Below are positions 8,313 through 17,631 of a stretch of 58,057 bases of DNA, in pieces. The position numbers were made by a program, and so were the translations under genes. The stretch lies in NCBI GenBank assembly GCA_947466515.1, contig CANIEM010000005.1, positions 1 through 58,057 on the forward strand, in the 5' to 3' direction. The stretch is from Verrucomicrobia subdivision 6 bacterium. GTDB taxonomy: Bacteria; Verrucomicrobiota; Verrucomicrobiia; Methylacidiphilales; Verrucolacustridaceae. The notes under the pieces were generated by a model that did not search any database, was not told where the DNA came from, and saw only the letters and a list, made by a program, of their open reading frames with translations. Position 1 is the stretch's first letter, and each line of letters opens with the position of its first letter.

Positions 8313-9022
8313 AAGTGCGGATGCGGAGAGCGCCGCTTGGCTTGAGAACGCAAACGGAAAACATTATTCCAGGTTTTTCGTAAAGCCATCGTGCGGCTCA
8401 TGTATTTTTGTTCCAGGCTTACCGCTCCTTGACGAATCGAGGCCAAAGCCCCCTTCACACTGAAGTCGTTCATTTCCAAAACAGTGCAAGCTGTTCCAAT
8501 CGCCTCCACATGGTGCGCATCGCTTCCTGCGGTCATCGCTAAATTCCGTTTTTCCGCATAATCATAAGCGCGCTGATTGGCTCTTTTAAAAGTGACCGCT
8601 GCGTTAAAAACCTCGATCGCTTCCAATTCAAGCTTATCGCGAATCGATTCTCGGATTCCTGCACGAAAGTTATCGTAGGGATGGGGAGGTACCGCCAAGC
8701 CACCTCCCGAATGAATTAATCCCATCGCCTCCGCAGGTCCAATCCCCTTCAGATCAGGCAAGCGAACGCCCAAGGCCAGCAGATGCCCTGCCGAGGTCGT
8801 AATCTCCTGACCAGGCAAAATGAGGAATCCATCCACGGGTTTCCCATCCTCTCGCATGAGTCCGACCGATAGAAAATAATCAACACAGGCACAAGTATTG
8901 TGATCGGTAATCGCAAAACCGTGCAGGCCCCTTTCCTTGGCCACCTGCACCATTTCTTCGGGTTCACTCACCCCATCCGCCGAAAAACGGGAGTGGCAGT
9001 GGAGATCAATTCGATAATTCAT
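8309..9022 (-). CDS. PHP-domain metal-dependent phosphoesterase
   Basis: A 237-residue protein of the histidinol-phosphatase/polymerase-alpha-like fold. The ordered metal ligands are visible: DLHCHSRFSADG near the N-terminus, ITDHNT, PGQEITT, PPHPYD and AGSDAHH. Members of this branch include 3',5'-nucleotide bisphosphate phosphatases and other small phosphoesterases; the substrate is not predictable. It lies between a LolA-like gene (12 bp upstream) and the rhomboid gene (4-bp overlap), so it is part of a long minus-strand operon. The C-terminal 40 residues are basic and unlike the core. Confidence 0.85.
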   Translation of the reverse strand: MNYRIDLHCHSRFSADGVSEPEEMVQVAKERGLHGFAITDHNTCACVDYFLSVGLMREDGKPVDGFLILPGQEITTSAGHLLALGVRLPDLKGIGPAEAMGLIHSGGGLAVPPHPYDNFRAGIRESIRDKLELEAIEVFNAAVTFKRANQRAYDYAEKRNLAMTAGSDAHHVEAIGTACTVLEMNDFSVKGALASIRQGAVSLEQKYMSRTMALRKTWNNVFRLRSQAKRRSPHPHL

Positions 9023-9034
9023 CCCTCAATCCTT

Positions 9035-9790
9035 TCAGAGTCCCGACCCTTTTTCCACCGTTTCGATTTGGACATAGGTGCGTGAGGCCGAAACATCCGT
9101 CCCTGGGGTAAGCTTGGCCACTTTCATCTCCCCAATCACCACCGTGTCCTCCGCCTCGATTATACTGTTAAAGGTGAATCGCTTAATCGCTTCCCCTTTT
9201 CCATTTAAACCATCTGCCCGGATCATCGTCTTGTATGTTTTACTAATCCAGTAACGTACTTTGGCATAGTTACTCTCCACTGGGGGAGTCACCTCATAAA
9301 CCCAACAATCCAACATCATCACGGAATCTTCACCCTTGGGCTGGGGATCAGGCCACCGCAGAAAATCGATTCCCAAGTCCTCATAGGCCAAATCAGTCCC
9401 CGCCACCGACTTGGTTTTTTCTAGTCCCGTCACCACTTCCCAATTCGCGCTCTCCTTGCTCCTTTTCTGAATCAGGCTGCCCTCGGGCGCAAATCGTACC
9501 CGAATCTGCAAGGGACGATCTTGGAACTCAAACTGGAGCAACCGATCCTTCGTGCGCACCAAAATGGGTATCTTTTTTTCTCCGCTTTGCACCTGCCCCT
9601 TGAGCCGCAAATCTTTCATCACCAGAGTCCGCCAAAGGAAATGCTGCATCTGCTGAGGTGTCGGCGTTATATCCTCTTCGGAGGTCGACCTCTCGCCCCC
9701 ACCTTTTGCGGAGACCGTTTTTCGATTTTGAGCCCACCCAACAGACAAAAAGCAGACAAAAAGGAGTGCGTAAACAACTTGGCGTACCAT
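9035..9790 (-). CDS. Outer-membrane lipoprotein-sorting (LolA-like) secreted protein
   Basis: A 251-residue exported protein. Residues 1-20 form a signal peptide ending in VGWAQ. The rest resembles the LolA-like beta fold found in 'outer membrane lipoprotein-sorting protein' families: a repeated strand pattern, …LLQFEFQDRPLQIRVRFAP…, YEDLGIDFLRWPDP and the Y-W-I-S-K strand near residue 190. The frame stays open far upstream, but the ATG at 9790 is chosen because the signal peptide starts there and the longer version reads antisense into the PAP2 gene. It probably binds lipid or lipoprotein in the periplasm. The family call is moderate. Confidence 0.75.
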   Translation of the reverse strand: MVRQVVYALLFVCFLSVGWAQNRKTVSAKGGGERSTSEEDITPTPQQMQHFLWRTLVMKDLRLKGQVQSGEKKIPILVRTKDRLLQFEFQDRPLQIRVRFAPEGSLIQKRSKESANWEVVTGLEKTKSVAGTDLAYEDLGIDFLRWPDPQPKGEDSVMMLDCWVYEVTPPVESNYAKVRYWISKTYKTMIRADGLNGKGEAIKRFTFNSIIEAEDTVVIGEMKVAKLTPGTDVSASRTYVQIETVEKGSGL

Positions 9791-9814
9791 TTTTACTAAT
9801 TTAGCCTCAGCCAC

Positions 9815-10474
9815 TTGATCTCCCAAGTTTATTCGCTGGATCTCAGGTTCTTCCGACTTATCAACCGGGGAATCAACCATCCAATCCTCGATCAGTTTTT
9901 TAATCTTCTGGCAGATGGACGTTTTTGGACCCCCATCCTCGTGCTCCTCGCCATACTCCTTTTTCTCCGCGGAGGACAACGAGTCAAATCCTGGGTCCTC
10001 TTCACCGCCATCGGAATCACTATCGGGGATCCCCTCATCTGCAATCCGTTGAAGCATTTTTTCGATCGACCTCGCCCCTTTCAGGCCGTCGAAGGGGTTC
10101 GCGATGTCAGTCCAGGTCCTGCTGACCACCCTTGGCAACCCAGCGTCCGTATTTCTGGTATACCCGAAGTTGACGTCGCCCACGGTCGATCCTTTCCCTC
10201 CGCCCATGTGGCCAATGCCACCACCGCCGCCTTCAGCGCCAGCCTCATCTGGGGAAGCGCCCTCCGCTGGCCTTGGATTCTTGTCGGACTCGCTGCACTA
10301 GGGCGCATCTACACCGGAGACCACTATCCCAGCGATGTTCTCGCCTCCATTCCACTCTCCATCGGCTACACTTGGCTCCTTGCCCATGGACTCAACCAAC
10401 TCTGGGTAAAAATAGGCCCGCGCTTCTTTCCTAATTCTTTCGCTCGGCTTCCCTCTCTCTTTCCCCCTCAATAA
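9815..10474 (+). CDS. PAP2-family membrane phosphatase
   Basis: A 219-residue integral membrane phosphatase. All three PAP2 motifs are present: K-x6-R-P as KHFFDRPRP, P-S-x-H as FPSAHVANATT, and R-x5-H-x3-D as GRIYTGDHYPSD. The family removes phosphate from lipid pyrophosphates such as undecaprenyl-PP, or modifies lipid A. The start is a TTG; an in-frame stop at 9797 leaves little choice, and the peptide ISQVYSLDLRFFRLIN matches the usual amphipathic N-terminus. It is divergent from the LolA-like gene with only 24 bp between starts, and 6 bp ahead of a GT2 gene. Confidence 0.88.
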   Translation: MISQVYSLDLRFFRLINRGINHPILDQFFNLLADGRFWTPILVLLAILLFLRGGQRVKSWVLFTAIGITIGDPLICNPLKHFFDRPRPFQAVEGVRDVSPGPADHPWQPSVRISGIPEVDVAHGRSFPSAHVANATTAAFSASLIWGSALRWPWILVGLAALGRIYTGDHYPSDVLASIPLSIGYTWLLAHGLNQLWVKIGPRFFPNSFARLPSLFPPQ

Positions 10475-10480
10475 CCTTCT

Positions 10481-11179
10481 ATGGCCTCCGATCTTTCTCT
10501 CATCATCCCATTTTATAACGAGGAGGAAAATGTCTCCGCCGTTCTTGCCGAAGCTCGGACCGCCGTCCCTGGTGTGGAAATTATTGCGGTCAACGACGGT
10601 AGCCGTGATCGCACCGGCTCGCTTCTCGATCAAGAAGCTGGGATTCGCGTTCTCCACTTTCCAAAGAATCTCGGCCAAGGCCCCGCCCTCTACGCAGGAT
10701 TACTCGCCGCCACCCGACCCCACGCCGCCATGATGGACGGCGATGGGCAAAACGATCCAGCTGATCTCCCCGCCCTCCTCGAACTCCTCCGCTCGAACCG
10801 TGCCGACTTCGCCTGCGGCATCCGCACCCCTCGGATGGATTCCTGGCAAAAAAAAGTCGCCTCCAAAATCGCCAACGCCATCCGTCGCGCCTTTCTCATG
10901 GACGGCGCCCACGACACTGGCTGCTCGCTAAAAATTATCCGCCGCCACGATGTTCGTTTCCTCGTTCCCTTCAAAGGGATGCACCGCTATCTCCCCGCCC
11001 TCCTCGGATCTGCCGGACTTCGTCTCGGCGAACTTCCCGTTCGCCATCGCCCCCGCCGGGCCGGCATCTCCAAGTACACTATCGCCGGCCGCGCTTGGGT
11101 CGGAATTCAAGATCTCATCGGCGTAGGTTGGTTGATTCGCCGACGCGTCGCTTGGCCCCTTGGGTTTCCACGGGACTAG
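10481..11179 (+). CDS. Family 2 glycosyltransferase (DPM1/ArnC-like)
   Basis: A 232-residue GT-A protein. It begins LSLIIPFYNEEENV, has VNDGSRDRT, and carries the metal/nucleotide-sugar motif in MMDGDGQNDP. It then shows the SKYTIAGRAWVGIQDLIG helix typical of dolichol/undecaprenyl-phosphate sugar transferases. No C-terminal transmembrane pair is present, so it is a peripheral enzyme. With the adjacent PAP2 phosphatase (6 bp) it suggests a two-gene unit handling polyprenyl-phosphate sugars for the envelope. The sugar is unknown. Confidence 0.87.
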   Translation: MASDLSLIIPFYNEEENVSAVLAEARTAVPGVEIIAVNDGSRDRTGSLLDQEAGIRVLHFPKNLGQGPALYAGLLAATRPHAAMMDGDGQNDPADLPALLELLRSNRADFACGIRTPRMDSWQKKVASKIANAIRRAFLMDGAHDTGCSLKIIRRHDVRFLVPFKGMHRYLPALLGSAGLRLGELPVRHRPRRAGISKYTIAGRAWVGIQDLIGVGWLIRRRVAWPLGFPRD

Positions 11180-11267
11180 ATTTTCGCCCTCTCGCCATCA
11201 CTTACTTTGGACACTCTTTCGTGAAATTGGTTTGGGTTTAAGTTCGAATCTCTTATTCTCCATCTTT

Positions 11268-13037
11268 ATGGCGCAGCCCGTTTTCCCTATCGCTCTCTGC
11301 GCTCTGCTCCTCCTCTCTGCCTGCTCCCCGCCTCCCAAGATCTCTCGGCAAACACATCCTCTTCCCGCAGGAGTCGATATCGCCAGAAGCGAGATCGGGC
11401 GCTCTGGAGGTGTCTTTATCGATTCCTCTCCTGGCGAACCCTCCACCTTCAACCCTCTCGTCTCCGAGGACGCTACCTCAGGCGGCTTCATCGGACTCTT
11501 TCTCGATTCCCTCGTCCACAACAACGCCGTCACCCAAGAAGTCGAACCCGGACTCGCCGCGCGCTGGGACATCGCCCCCGATAATCGAACCTTCACCTTT
11601 CACCTGCGCCCTGGCGTTCTCTGGTCCGACGGCCACCCCTTCTCTGCAGATGACGTCGTCTTTACCTTTCAAGCCATCTACGATCCCCGCTTCCCCAACC
11701 GCGCCGCTTTTGATCTCTCCGTCGATGGCCAAAAATTTAAGGTTGAAAAAATCGACGACCTCACCGTCCGCCTAACCACCCCGCAGATTTATGCCCCTTT
11801 CCTCGAAACAGTCGGCGGAGTCGGTCTCCTTCCCAAACACGAGCTCGAACCCGCCTTCCGCGACGGAACTCTTCTTAAATCCTGGAACGTTAGCGTCGCC
11901 CAAAAAGAACCCCAACGCCTCCTCGCCACCGGCGCCTTTCGCCTCCGCTCTTATCAACCCGCCGAACGCATCGTCTTCGAAGCCAACCCACACTACTGGC
12001 GCGCCGACGCCAAAGGCGTTCGCCTTCCCTACGTCGACTTTCTTGTCACGAAACTGGTCAAAGACGCCAACGCCAGCACTCTCGCCTTCGCCACTGGCCA
12101 AACTGATGCCGAGGGCCTCTCCCCAGATAATGTCGCCTGGATCGATCGCTATGCCTCCCGCTACGGTTTCTCCGTTTTCAATCGTGGCCCCTCTCCCAAT
12201 ACCGGTTTTATTTGGTTCAACCAAAACCCAGGCCACGACACCGCAGGAAAGCCTTTCGTCACTCCGTATAAACTCGCCTGGTTTACCGACCGCCGCTTTC
12301 GGCAAGCCATCTCCCACGGAATCGACCGCCAAGGCCTCGTCCGCGGAGTCCTCTTCGGTCGTGGCCAGCCCCTCTGGGGACCCGAAACCCCCGCTAATAA
12401 AAAATGGTACAATCCCAACGTCACCCAATACCCCTACAACCCCGCCCGCTCCCGTGCTCTCCTCGCCGAAGCTGGCTTTCAGATCGGCCCTGACCAAAAA
12501 CTTCACGACCGCCAAGGCAACCTTGTTGAATTCACCCTCAACTCCAATCAGGAAAACCAGCTCCGCGTCAATATGGCCACTGCCTTCAAAGAAAATATGC
12601 GAGACCTCGGCATCACCGTAAATCTCTCCTTCCTCGACTTCGGAACCTTAGTCGGAAAAATTCAAGACTCCTACGACTACGAGGCGGGCATGCTCGGCCT
12701 CACTGGTGGCGGCGACCCCGCGGGCGGTATCTCCGTCTTTTCCTCGAAAGGCCGCCTCCATCAGTGGTATCCCAACCAAAAAACTCCCGCCACCCCTTGG
12801 GAAGCCCGAATCGATCAACTTATGTCCGATCAACTCCACACCCTCGACTACCCTACACGAAAGAAATACTTCGATGAGGTCCAGAAAATCATGAGCGACG
12901 AAACCCCATACATCTATCTCGTCACCGCCAACGCCTATGTCGGCCTCAAAGATCGCTGGAAAAATATTCGCATCCCGCCGCTCGGCTCCCTCGTCTGGAA
13001 TCTCGACGAACTCTGGACCCCACTTCTCACCCCATGA
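11268..13037 (+). CDS. Peptide ABC transporter substrate-binding lipoprotein (OppA/DppA family)
   Basis: A 589-residue family 5 solute-binding protein. The ATG at 11268 is chosen because it starts a lipoprotein signal peptide with lipobox LLSAC (C19); the frame is open a little further upstream. Typical motifs include FNPLVSEDATSGGF, the strand …LRPGVLWSDGHPFSADDVVFTF and …RQAISHGIDRQGLVRGVLFGRG. It should be anchored to the membrane and bind oligopeptides. Its stop overlaps the start of the first permease (ATGA, 13034-13037). It heads a complete five-gene importer. Confidence 0.92.
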   Translation: MAQPVFPIALCALLLLSACSPPPKISRQTHPLPAGVDIARSEIGRSGGVFIDSSPGEPSTFNPLVSEDATSGGFIGLFLDSLVHNNAVTQEVEPGLAARWDIAPDNRTFTFHLRPGVLWSDGHPFSADDVVFTFQAIYDPRFPNRAAFDLSVDGQKFKVEKIDDLTVRLTTPQIYAPFLETVGGVGLLPKHELEPAFRDGTLLKSWNVSVAQKEPQRLLATGAFRLRSYQPAERIVFEANPHYWRADAKGVRLPYVDFLVTKLVKDANASTLAFATGQTDAEGLSPDNVAWIDRYASRYGFSVFNRGPSPNTGFIWFNQNPGHDTAGKPFVTPYKLAWFTDRRFRQAISHGIDRQGLVRGVLFGRGQPLWGPETPANKKWYNPNVTQYPYNPARSRALLAEAGFQIGPDQKLHDRQGNLVEFTLNSNQENQLRVNMATAFKENMRDLGITVNLSFLDFGTLVGKIQDSYDYEAGMLGLTGGGDPAGGISVFSSKGRLHQWYPNQKTPATPWEARIDQLMSDQLHTLDYPTRKKYFDEVQKIMSDETPYIYLVTANAYVGLKDRWKNIRIPPLGSLVWNLDELWTPLLTP

Positions 13038-14002
13038 TCCCCTTCATTCTTCGCCGCCTCACTACCCTCGTGCCCATGCTCCTCGCAGTCACTCTGCTCG
13101 TTTTCATCTTAATGAGTCTGGCCCCAGGCGATTTCCTGACTCCCGTCAAAGCTCAACGCGATATTAATCCCGCCCTCATTGCCGAACTCCAAAAATCATT
13201 CGGCCTCGATCGCCCTTGGTACCAGCAGTACGCCCTCTGGCTAGGAAATGTCCTCCATCTCGATTTCGGCTACTCTTGGACCTACAAAGTTCCCGTCGCC
13301 CAACTCATCGCCCAGCGCGCTCCCGCCACCATTCTTCTCTCAATCACCTCCCTTCTTCTCGCTTGGACCCTCGCCATCCCCCTCGCCGTACTCGCCGCCG
13401 CCCGCCCAGGCGGTTGGATCGATCGCCTCACCTCCGCCACCGCCTACTTCGCCTTAGCCATCCCCGAATTCTTTCTCGCCCTCCTTGCCGTCTGGATGGC
13501 CGCACGTACTGGCTGGTTTCCTATCGGCGGGCTCACCTCCCTCGATCACGACTTTCTTTCACCCGCCGCTCAGTTTCTCGACATCGCCCATCACTTAATC
13601 CTGCCCACCTTGGTCCTCGGCCTTGGAGGAGTCGCCGGCACCCTCCGCGTTCTGCGAGCCAACGTCCTCGACGTCCTACAAGCCGAATACATCACCGCCG
13701 CCAGAGCCAAAGGCTTGTCCGAAAAAGTCGTTCTTTTTCGCCACGTTCTCCGCAACGCCCTCAACCCCCTTCTCAGTACCATCGGCTACGCCTTCGCCGG
13801 CCTGCTCAGCGGCTCCCTTCTAGTCGAAAATGTCATGAACTATCCAGGCCTCGGACGACTCGTTTATGAAGCCTTCATCCGCGAAGACCAGTTCGTTGTC
13901 CTTGGCTCTGTCGTCGTCGCCTGCTCTCTTCTCATCGTGGGCAATCTTCTTTCTGACCTCGCCCTCGCCTGGTCCGATCCCCGAGTACGTTATGGCCGCT
14001 GA
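13034..14002 (+). CDS. Oligopeptide ABC transporter permease (OppB/DppB type)
   Basis: A 322-residue inner-membrane protein with about six transmembrane segments: the first at residues 8-28, then several after a periplasmic loop containing FGYSWTYKVPV. The C-terminal EAA loop reads ITAARAKGLSEKVVLFRHVLRNAL and contacts the ATPases. It ends with …SDLALAWSDPRVRYGR, the usual OppB tail. It is coupled to the binding protein by a 4-bp overlap and overlaps the next permease by 11 bp. Confidence 0.93.
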   Translation: MIPFILRRLTTLVPMLLAVTLLVFILMSLAPGDFLTPVKAQRDINPALIAELQKSFGLDRPWYQQYALWLGNVLHLDFGYSWTYKVPVAQLIAQRAPATILLSITSLLLAWTLAIPLAVLAAARPGGWIDRLTSATAYFALAIPEFFLALLAVWMAARTGWFPIGGLTSLDHDFLSPAAQFLDIAHHLILPTLVLGLGGVAGTLRVLRANVLDVLQAEYITAARAKGLSEKVVLFRHVLRNALNPLLSTIGYAFAGLLSGSLLVENVMNYPGLGRLVYEAFIREDQFVVLGSVVVACSLLIVGNLLSDLALAWSDPRVRYGR

Positions 14003-15044
14003 TCTCCTCCGCTCTCTTCTTCGTCGCCCCGCAGGGATGATCTCCGCTTGCCTCCTTCTTCTTTTATATGGTGCCGCAATTTTAGCCCCCTTTCTCTCTC
14101 CCACCATCCCCTCCGCTCAAGACCTAAGTCGTACCTACCATCCTCCCACCGCTCTAGTTTGGCAAAACGGCCACCTCAGCGTCCGACTCTACCGCCTCGT
14201 CGATCCCTCCACCGCCACCTACGAACCTCTCCCAGATCAAGCCGCCCCTCTCCGCTGGTTTTCCCATGGTCCTGCCTACAAGTTTTTTTGGCTCATCCCC
14301 TCCACTCGCCATCTCTTCACCGTCTCCTCACCCGCCACCATTTATCTTCTCGGTAGTGATGCCACCGGTCGCGATGTCTTCACCCGTCTCCTCTACGGAG
14401 CAGGCATCTCACTCAGTATCGGTCTCATCGGCGTCGCTCTCACCAGTTTCCTCGGTCTGACCATCGGTGGCCTCGCAGGCTACCTCGGAGGTTGGCCCGA
14501 CACTCTGGCCATGCGCCTCACAGAATTCCTTATGGCCGTCCCCGGCCTCTACCTTCTTCTCGCTCTCCGCGCCGCTCTCTCCTCCCGCTTCCCCTCCGAC
14601 GCTACATTCCTCCTCATCGTCGTCATTCTCTCCGCCCTCGGTTGGGCAGGGACCGCCCGGGTCGTTCGTGGACTTGTCCTTTCCCTTCGCGAACGCCCTT
14701 TCATTCTCGCCGCCAATGTCATCGGTCAACGCCCTTGGACTATTCTTTTCCGCCACCTTCTGCCCAACACCTTCAGCTACCTCATCGTCGCCGCCACCCT
14801 CAGCGTTCCTGGCTACATTCTCGGCGAAGCCGCCCTCAGCTTTCTCGGCCTTGGCATCCAAGAACCTTCTTCCTCATGGGGACTCATGCTCGGCCAAGCC
14901 CAAGACATTAAAATCTTCATGCTCAACTTCTGGTGGCTCCTTACCCCAGGCCTAGCCATCATCCTTACCGTGATCGCTTTCAACCTTCTTGGGGATGCCC
15001 TCCGCGATGCCGTCGACCCACGATTCCGTCTCCCTGGAAAATGA
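13992..15044 (+). CDS. Oligopeptide ABC transporter permease (OppC/YejE-like)
   Basis: A 350-residue permease starting at the ATG at 13992 (MAADLLRSLLRRPAG). This start is chosen over the longer open frame because it gives a short cytoplasmic N-terminus before the first helix. A periplasmic loop of roughly 100 residues (YHPPTALVW…SATIYLLGSDATGRDVFTR) separates helix 1 from the core, as in YejE-like peptide permeases. The conserved GSDATGRDVFTRLLYG and FLGLGIQEPSSSWGLML motifs are clear. It pairs with the OppB-type subunit. Confidence 0.92.
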   Translation: MAADLLRSLLRRPAGMISACLLLLLYGAAILAPFLSPTIPSAQDLSRTYHPPTALVWQNGHLSVRLYRLVDPSTATYEPLPDQAAPLRWFSHGPAYKFFWLIPSTRHLFTVSSPATIYLLGSDATGRDVFTRLLYGAGISLSIGLIGVALTSFLGLTIGGLAGYLGGWPDTLAMRLTEFLMAVPGLYLLLALRAALSSRFPSDATFLLIVVILSALGWAGTARVVRGLVLSLRERPFILAANVIGQRPWTILFRHLLPNTFSYLIVAATLSVPGYILGEAALSFLGLGIQEPSSSWGLMLGQAQDIKIFMLNFWWLLTPGLAIILTVIAFNLLGDALRDAVDPRFRLPGK

Positions 15045-15071
15045 AACCCAAACACCCTTAAACCCTTTCTC

Positions 15072-15926
15072 ATGCCCATCTCCTCCAAACCCCTTCTCGA
15101 TGTTCGCCACCTTCGCGTAGAGTTTTCCTCTAGCGCAAAATCAGTTGTCGCCGTCCAAGACCTCTCCTTCTCCATCCAACCAGGAGAAACCGTCGCCGTG
15201 GTCGGAGAAAGTGGTTCTGGCAAAACCACCGCCGCCCTCGCCCTCACCCGCCTCACTCCACCCCCTCCCGCTTGCCACCTCAGCGGTCAAGTCCTCTGGC
15301 AAGATGGCACCGATCTCCTCTCCTGCTCCGACTCCACCCTCCGCCAAGCCCGAGGAGGAAAGCTCGCCTACATCTTTCAAGAACCCTCCACCTCACTCAA
15401 CCCCGTCTTCTCCATCGGATTCCAAATCGCCGAAGCCCTCCGCCTCCATCAACCGGAACTTCCTAGCACCTCCACCGAAGTCACTCGTCTCCTTAAACTC
15501 GTCGGCATCCGCGATCCCGAACTCCGCTCTCACGACTATCCCCACCAACTTTCCGGCGGAATGCAGCAACGCGCCATGATCGCTATGGCTCTGGCCTGCC
15601 AACCCAAACTCCTCGTCGCCGATGAACCCACCACCGCCCTCGATGTCACCATCCAAGCCCAAATTCTCGATCTCCTTCGCGATCTACGCAACCAACTCGG
15701 CATGTCCGTCCTCCTCATCACCCACAACTTCGGCATCGTCGCCAATTTTGCCGATCGTGTTCTGGTTATGCTCGAAGGAAAACTCGTCGAGCAAGGCCCC
15801 GTTAAAGAAATTCTCCGCTCCCCCCAGCACCCCTACACCCGTGCCCTTCTCGACTGCATTCCCCGTCTCGGCCAAAAAACAAAACGCCTAGCCTCCATCG
15901 ACCGCGCTACCCTCGCCACCCAATAA
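15072..15926 (+). CDS. Oligopeptide ABC transporter ATPase (OppD/DppD type)
   Basis: A 284-residue nucleotide-binding subunit with Walker A GESGSGKTT, Q-loop IFQEPSTSLNP, signature LSGGMQQRAMIAMAL, Walker B LLVADEPTTALD and H-loop LLITHNFG. The C-terminal HPYTRALLDCIP is the start of the oligopeptide-transport C-terminal region. The tail is short compared with OppD proteins that bind an Fe-S cluster. It follows the permease by 27 bp and precedes the second ATPase by 17 bp. Confidence 0.94.
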   Translation: MPISSKPLLDVRHLRVEFSSSAKSVVAVQDLSFSIQPGETVAVVGESGSGKTTAALALTRLTPPPPACHLSGQVLWQDGTDLLSCSDSTLRQARGGKLAYIFQEPSTSLNPVFSIGFQIAEALRLHQPELPSTSTEVTRLLKLVGIRDPELRSHDYPHQLSGGMQQRAMIAMALACQPKLLVADEPTTALDVTIQAQILDLLRDLRNQLGMSVLLITHNFGIVANFADRVLVMLEGKLVEQGPVKEILRSPQHPYTRALLDCIPRLGQKTKRLASIDRATLATQ

Positions 15927-15943
15927 AACCCTTCCCAAATCCC

Positions 15944-16735
15944 ATGCCTCCCCTCCTCCAAATCTCCAATCTCTCCGTCTACTTTCCCGTCAAATCTGGA
16001 TTCCTCCAGCGCCAAACCGGTGTACTCAAAGCCCTCGACGATATTTCCCTCAAAATCGAAAAAGGTTCCACTCTCGGCCTCGTCGGCGAGAGCGGCTCAG
16101 GCAAAACGACCCTCGGTCGTGCCATCGTCCGCCTCGTCGATCCCACCGCCGGCTCCGTTTCCTACCAAGGCCAAATCATCAGCACCCTCGGAGCTTCCGA
16201 CCTCCGCCCCTACCGCAAATTTATTCAAATGGTTTTTCAAGACCCCTACAACTCCCTCAATCCTCGACTCCGCATCGGCACCATCCTCGCCGAACCTCTT
16301 GAGATTCACTTTCCTGAGATGTCTCCTTCCGATCGGGCAACCCGAGTGGCAGAACTCTTAGAACTTGTCGGCCTCGACCCTGCCCACGCCCGTCGCTTCC
16401 CCCACGAATTTAGCGGAGGCCAACGCCAGCGCATCGGTATTGCCCGCGCCCTCGCCGTCGAACCAGAGTTTATCATCTGCGACGAACCCGTCAGCGCCCT
16501 CGATGTCTCTGTTCAAGCCCAAATCGTCAATCTTTTGATGGACCTCCAAGAAAAACTTAACCTCACCTACCTCTTTATTGCCCACGACCTCGCCGTCGTT
16601 GAACACGTCAGCGATAAGATCGCCGTTCTCGAACACGGTAAACTCGTCGAAGAAGGCCCCTCCGAACTCATCACCACCCACCCCACTCATCCCTACACCC
16701 AGCGCCTGCTCGCCTCCATTCCCTCCCTCCAGTAG
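15944..16735 (+). CDS. Oligopeptide ABC transporter ATPase (OppF/DppF type)
   Basis: A 263-residue second ATPase. Motifs: Walker A GESGSGKTTLGRAIV, Q-loop VFQDPYNSLNPRLRI, signature FSGGQRQRIGIARAL, Walker B FIICDEPVSALD, H-loop FIAHDLAVV. The ending HPYTQRLLASIPSLQ lacks the long C-terminal extension of larger OppF proteins. It is the last gene of the opp cluster. An 85-bp spacer with no visible gene separates it from prmA. Confidence 0.94.
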   Translation: MPPLLQISNLSVYFPVKSGFLQRQTGVLKALDDISLKIEKGSTLGLVGESGSGKTTLGRAIVRLVDPTAGSVSYQGQIISTLGASDLRPYRKFIQMVFQDPYNSLNPRLRIGTILAEPLEIHFPEMSPSDRATRVAELLELVGLDPAHARRFPHEFSGGQRQRIGIARALAVEPEFIICDEPVSALDVSVQAQIVNLLMDLQEKLNLTYLFIAHDLAVVEHVSDKIAVLEHGKLVEEGPSELITTHPTHPYTQRLLASIPSLQ

Positions 16736-16820
16736 CCCAACCCCTCTCCCCATTCTTTGGGTTCAGAGGTCATTCTCCACGACTCACCTCAAACTCAACC
16801 TCAACTGAAACGGATCACCA

Positions 16821-17600
16821 ATGTACGCTCTGGAACTTAATCGCCTCCCCACCTCCTTCATCGATCTTCCCTCCGCCGTAATCGAAACTATTGGCCAAGC
16901 TCCAAAACTTCAAATTTACTCCCCGCATCTTCGCCCCCTGCGCCTCCTTCAAAAGCTCCACCGAGGCCGAATTCGTAAACTTACCCTTCGCACATCTTCT
17001 CCCTTCCAACTTCGAATCGGGAAAAGGCTTCTCGTCACCAGCGACAATAGAAACATCCCCGCAATCTATCGCTCAGTCCCCCGACTCAAGATCCGCGCAG
17101 GTCCCGCCTTCGGCACTGGCGAACACGCCACCACCCACCTCTGCCTACGCTATCTCACCAAATTCCTCACTTCACCTCGAAGCTCTCGCGCTACCCTAAA
17201 AGTCCTCGATCTCGGTTGCGGTTCAGGAATTCTCGCTCTGGCCTGCGCTCGCCTCGGCGCTCATGCCGAAGGATGGGACAACGACTCCTCGGCCATTCAA
17301 GAAGCCCAGAGAAACCGCCAGCTCAACCGCCTCGCACCCGGCACCCACTTCCGCGTGGCCGACGCTCTTCGTACCGCCCTTCCCCCTGCCCATCTGATTC
17401 TGGCAAATCTCTACGATTCCCTTCTACTTCATCTGTTGCCTCGTCTCGAAAAACATCGCAAGGCAGGCACGGGCTTAATTCTCTCAGGCATTTTATCGGG
17501 ACAGGAAAAAAAGATTCTCCGTACGGCTCAAAAACTCGGTTGGAAACTCCAGTACCGTGGCCGCCTTGGTCGCTGGTTCTGTCTGCAGTTTTGCGCTTAG
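16821..17600 (+). CDS. prmA: Ribosomal protein L11 methyltransferase-like enzyme
   Basis: A 259-residue class I SAM methyltransferase. The PrmA-specific run GPAFGTGEHATTHLCL is followed by SAM motif I VLDLGCGSGILALA, acidic motif II GWDNDSSAI and the post-motif ILANLYDSLLLHLLP (family N-P-P/N-I/L position). It ends GRLGRWFCLQF, as expected for the family. It is about 35 residues shorter than E. coli PrmA because the N-terminal substrate domain is reduced. The L11 substrate is therefore likely but not certain. Confidence 0.82.
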   Translation: MYALELNRLPTSFIDLPSAVIETIGQAPKLQIYSPHLRPLRLLQKLHRGRIRKLTLRTSSPFQLRIGKRLLVTSDNRNIPAIYRSVPRLKIRAGPAFGTGEHATTHLCLRYLTKFLTSPRSSRATLKVLDLGCGSGILALACARLGAHAEGWDNDSSAIQEAQRNRQLNRLAPGTHFRVADALRTALPPAHLILANLYDSLLLHLLPRLEKHRKAGTGLILSGILSGQEKKILRTAQKLGWKLQYRGRLGRWFCLQFCA

Positions 17601-17631
17601 CCCCATTCCCCTTCCGCCCCCACCCACCCGC

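Noticed and set aside
7591-8364. 257-codon frame overlapping the rhomboid gene
   Set aside because: Shadow frame on the same strand as the rhomboid gene, whose catalytic motifs are intact.
9791-10207. Upstream extension of the LolA-like gene
   Set aside because: It reads antisense to the PAP2 gene, whose three catalytic motifs are intact. The signal peptide starts at 9790.
11160-11267. Longer start for the peptide-binding protein
   Set aside because: The lipoprotein signal with lipobox begins at 11268, and the longer form overlaps the GT2 gene.
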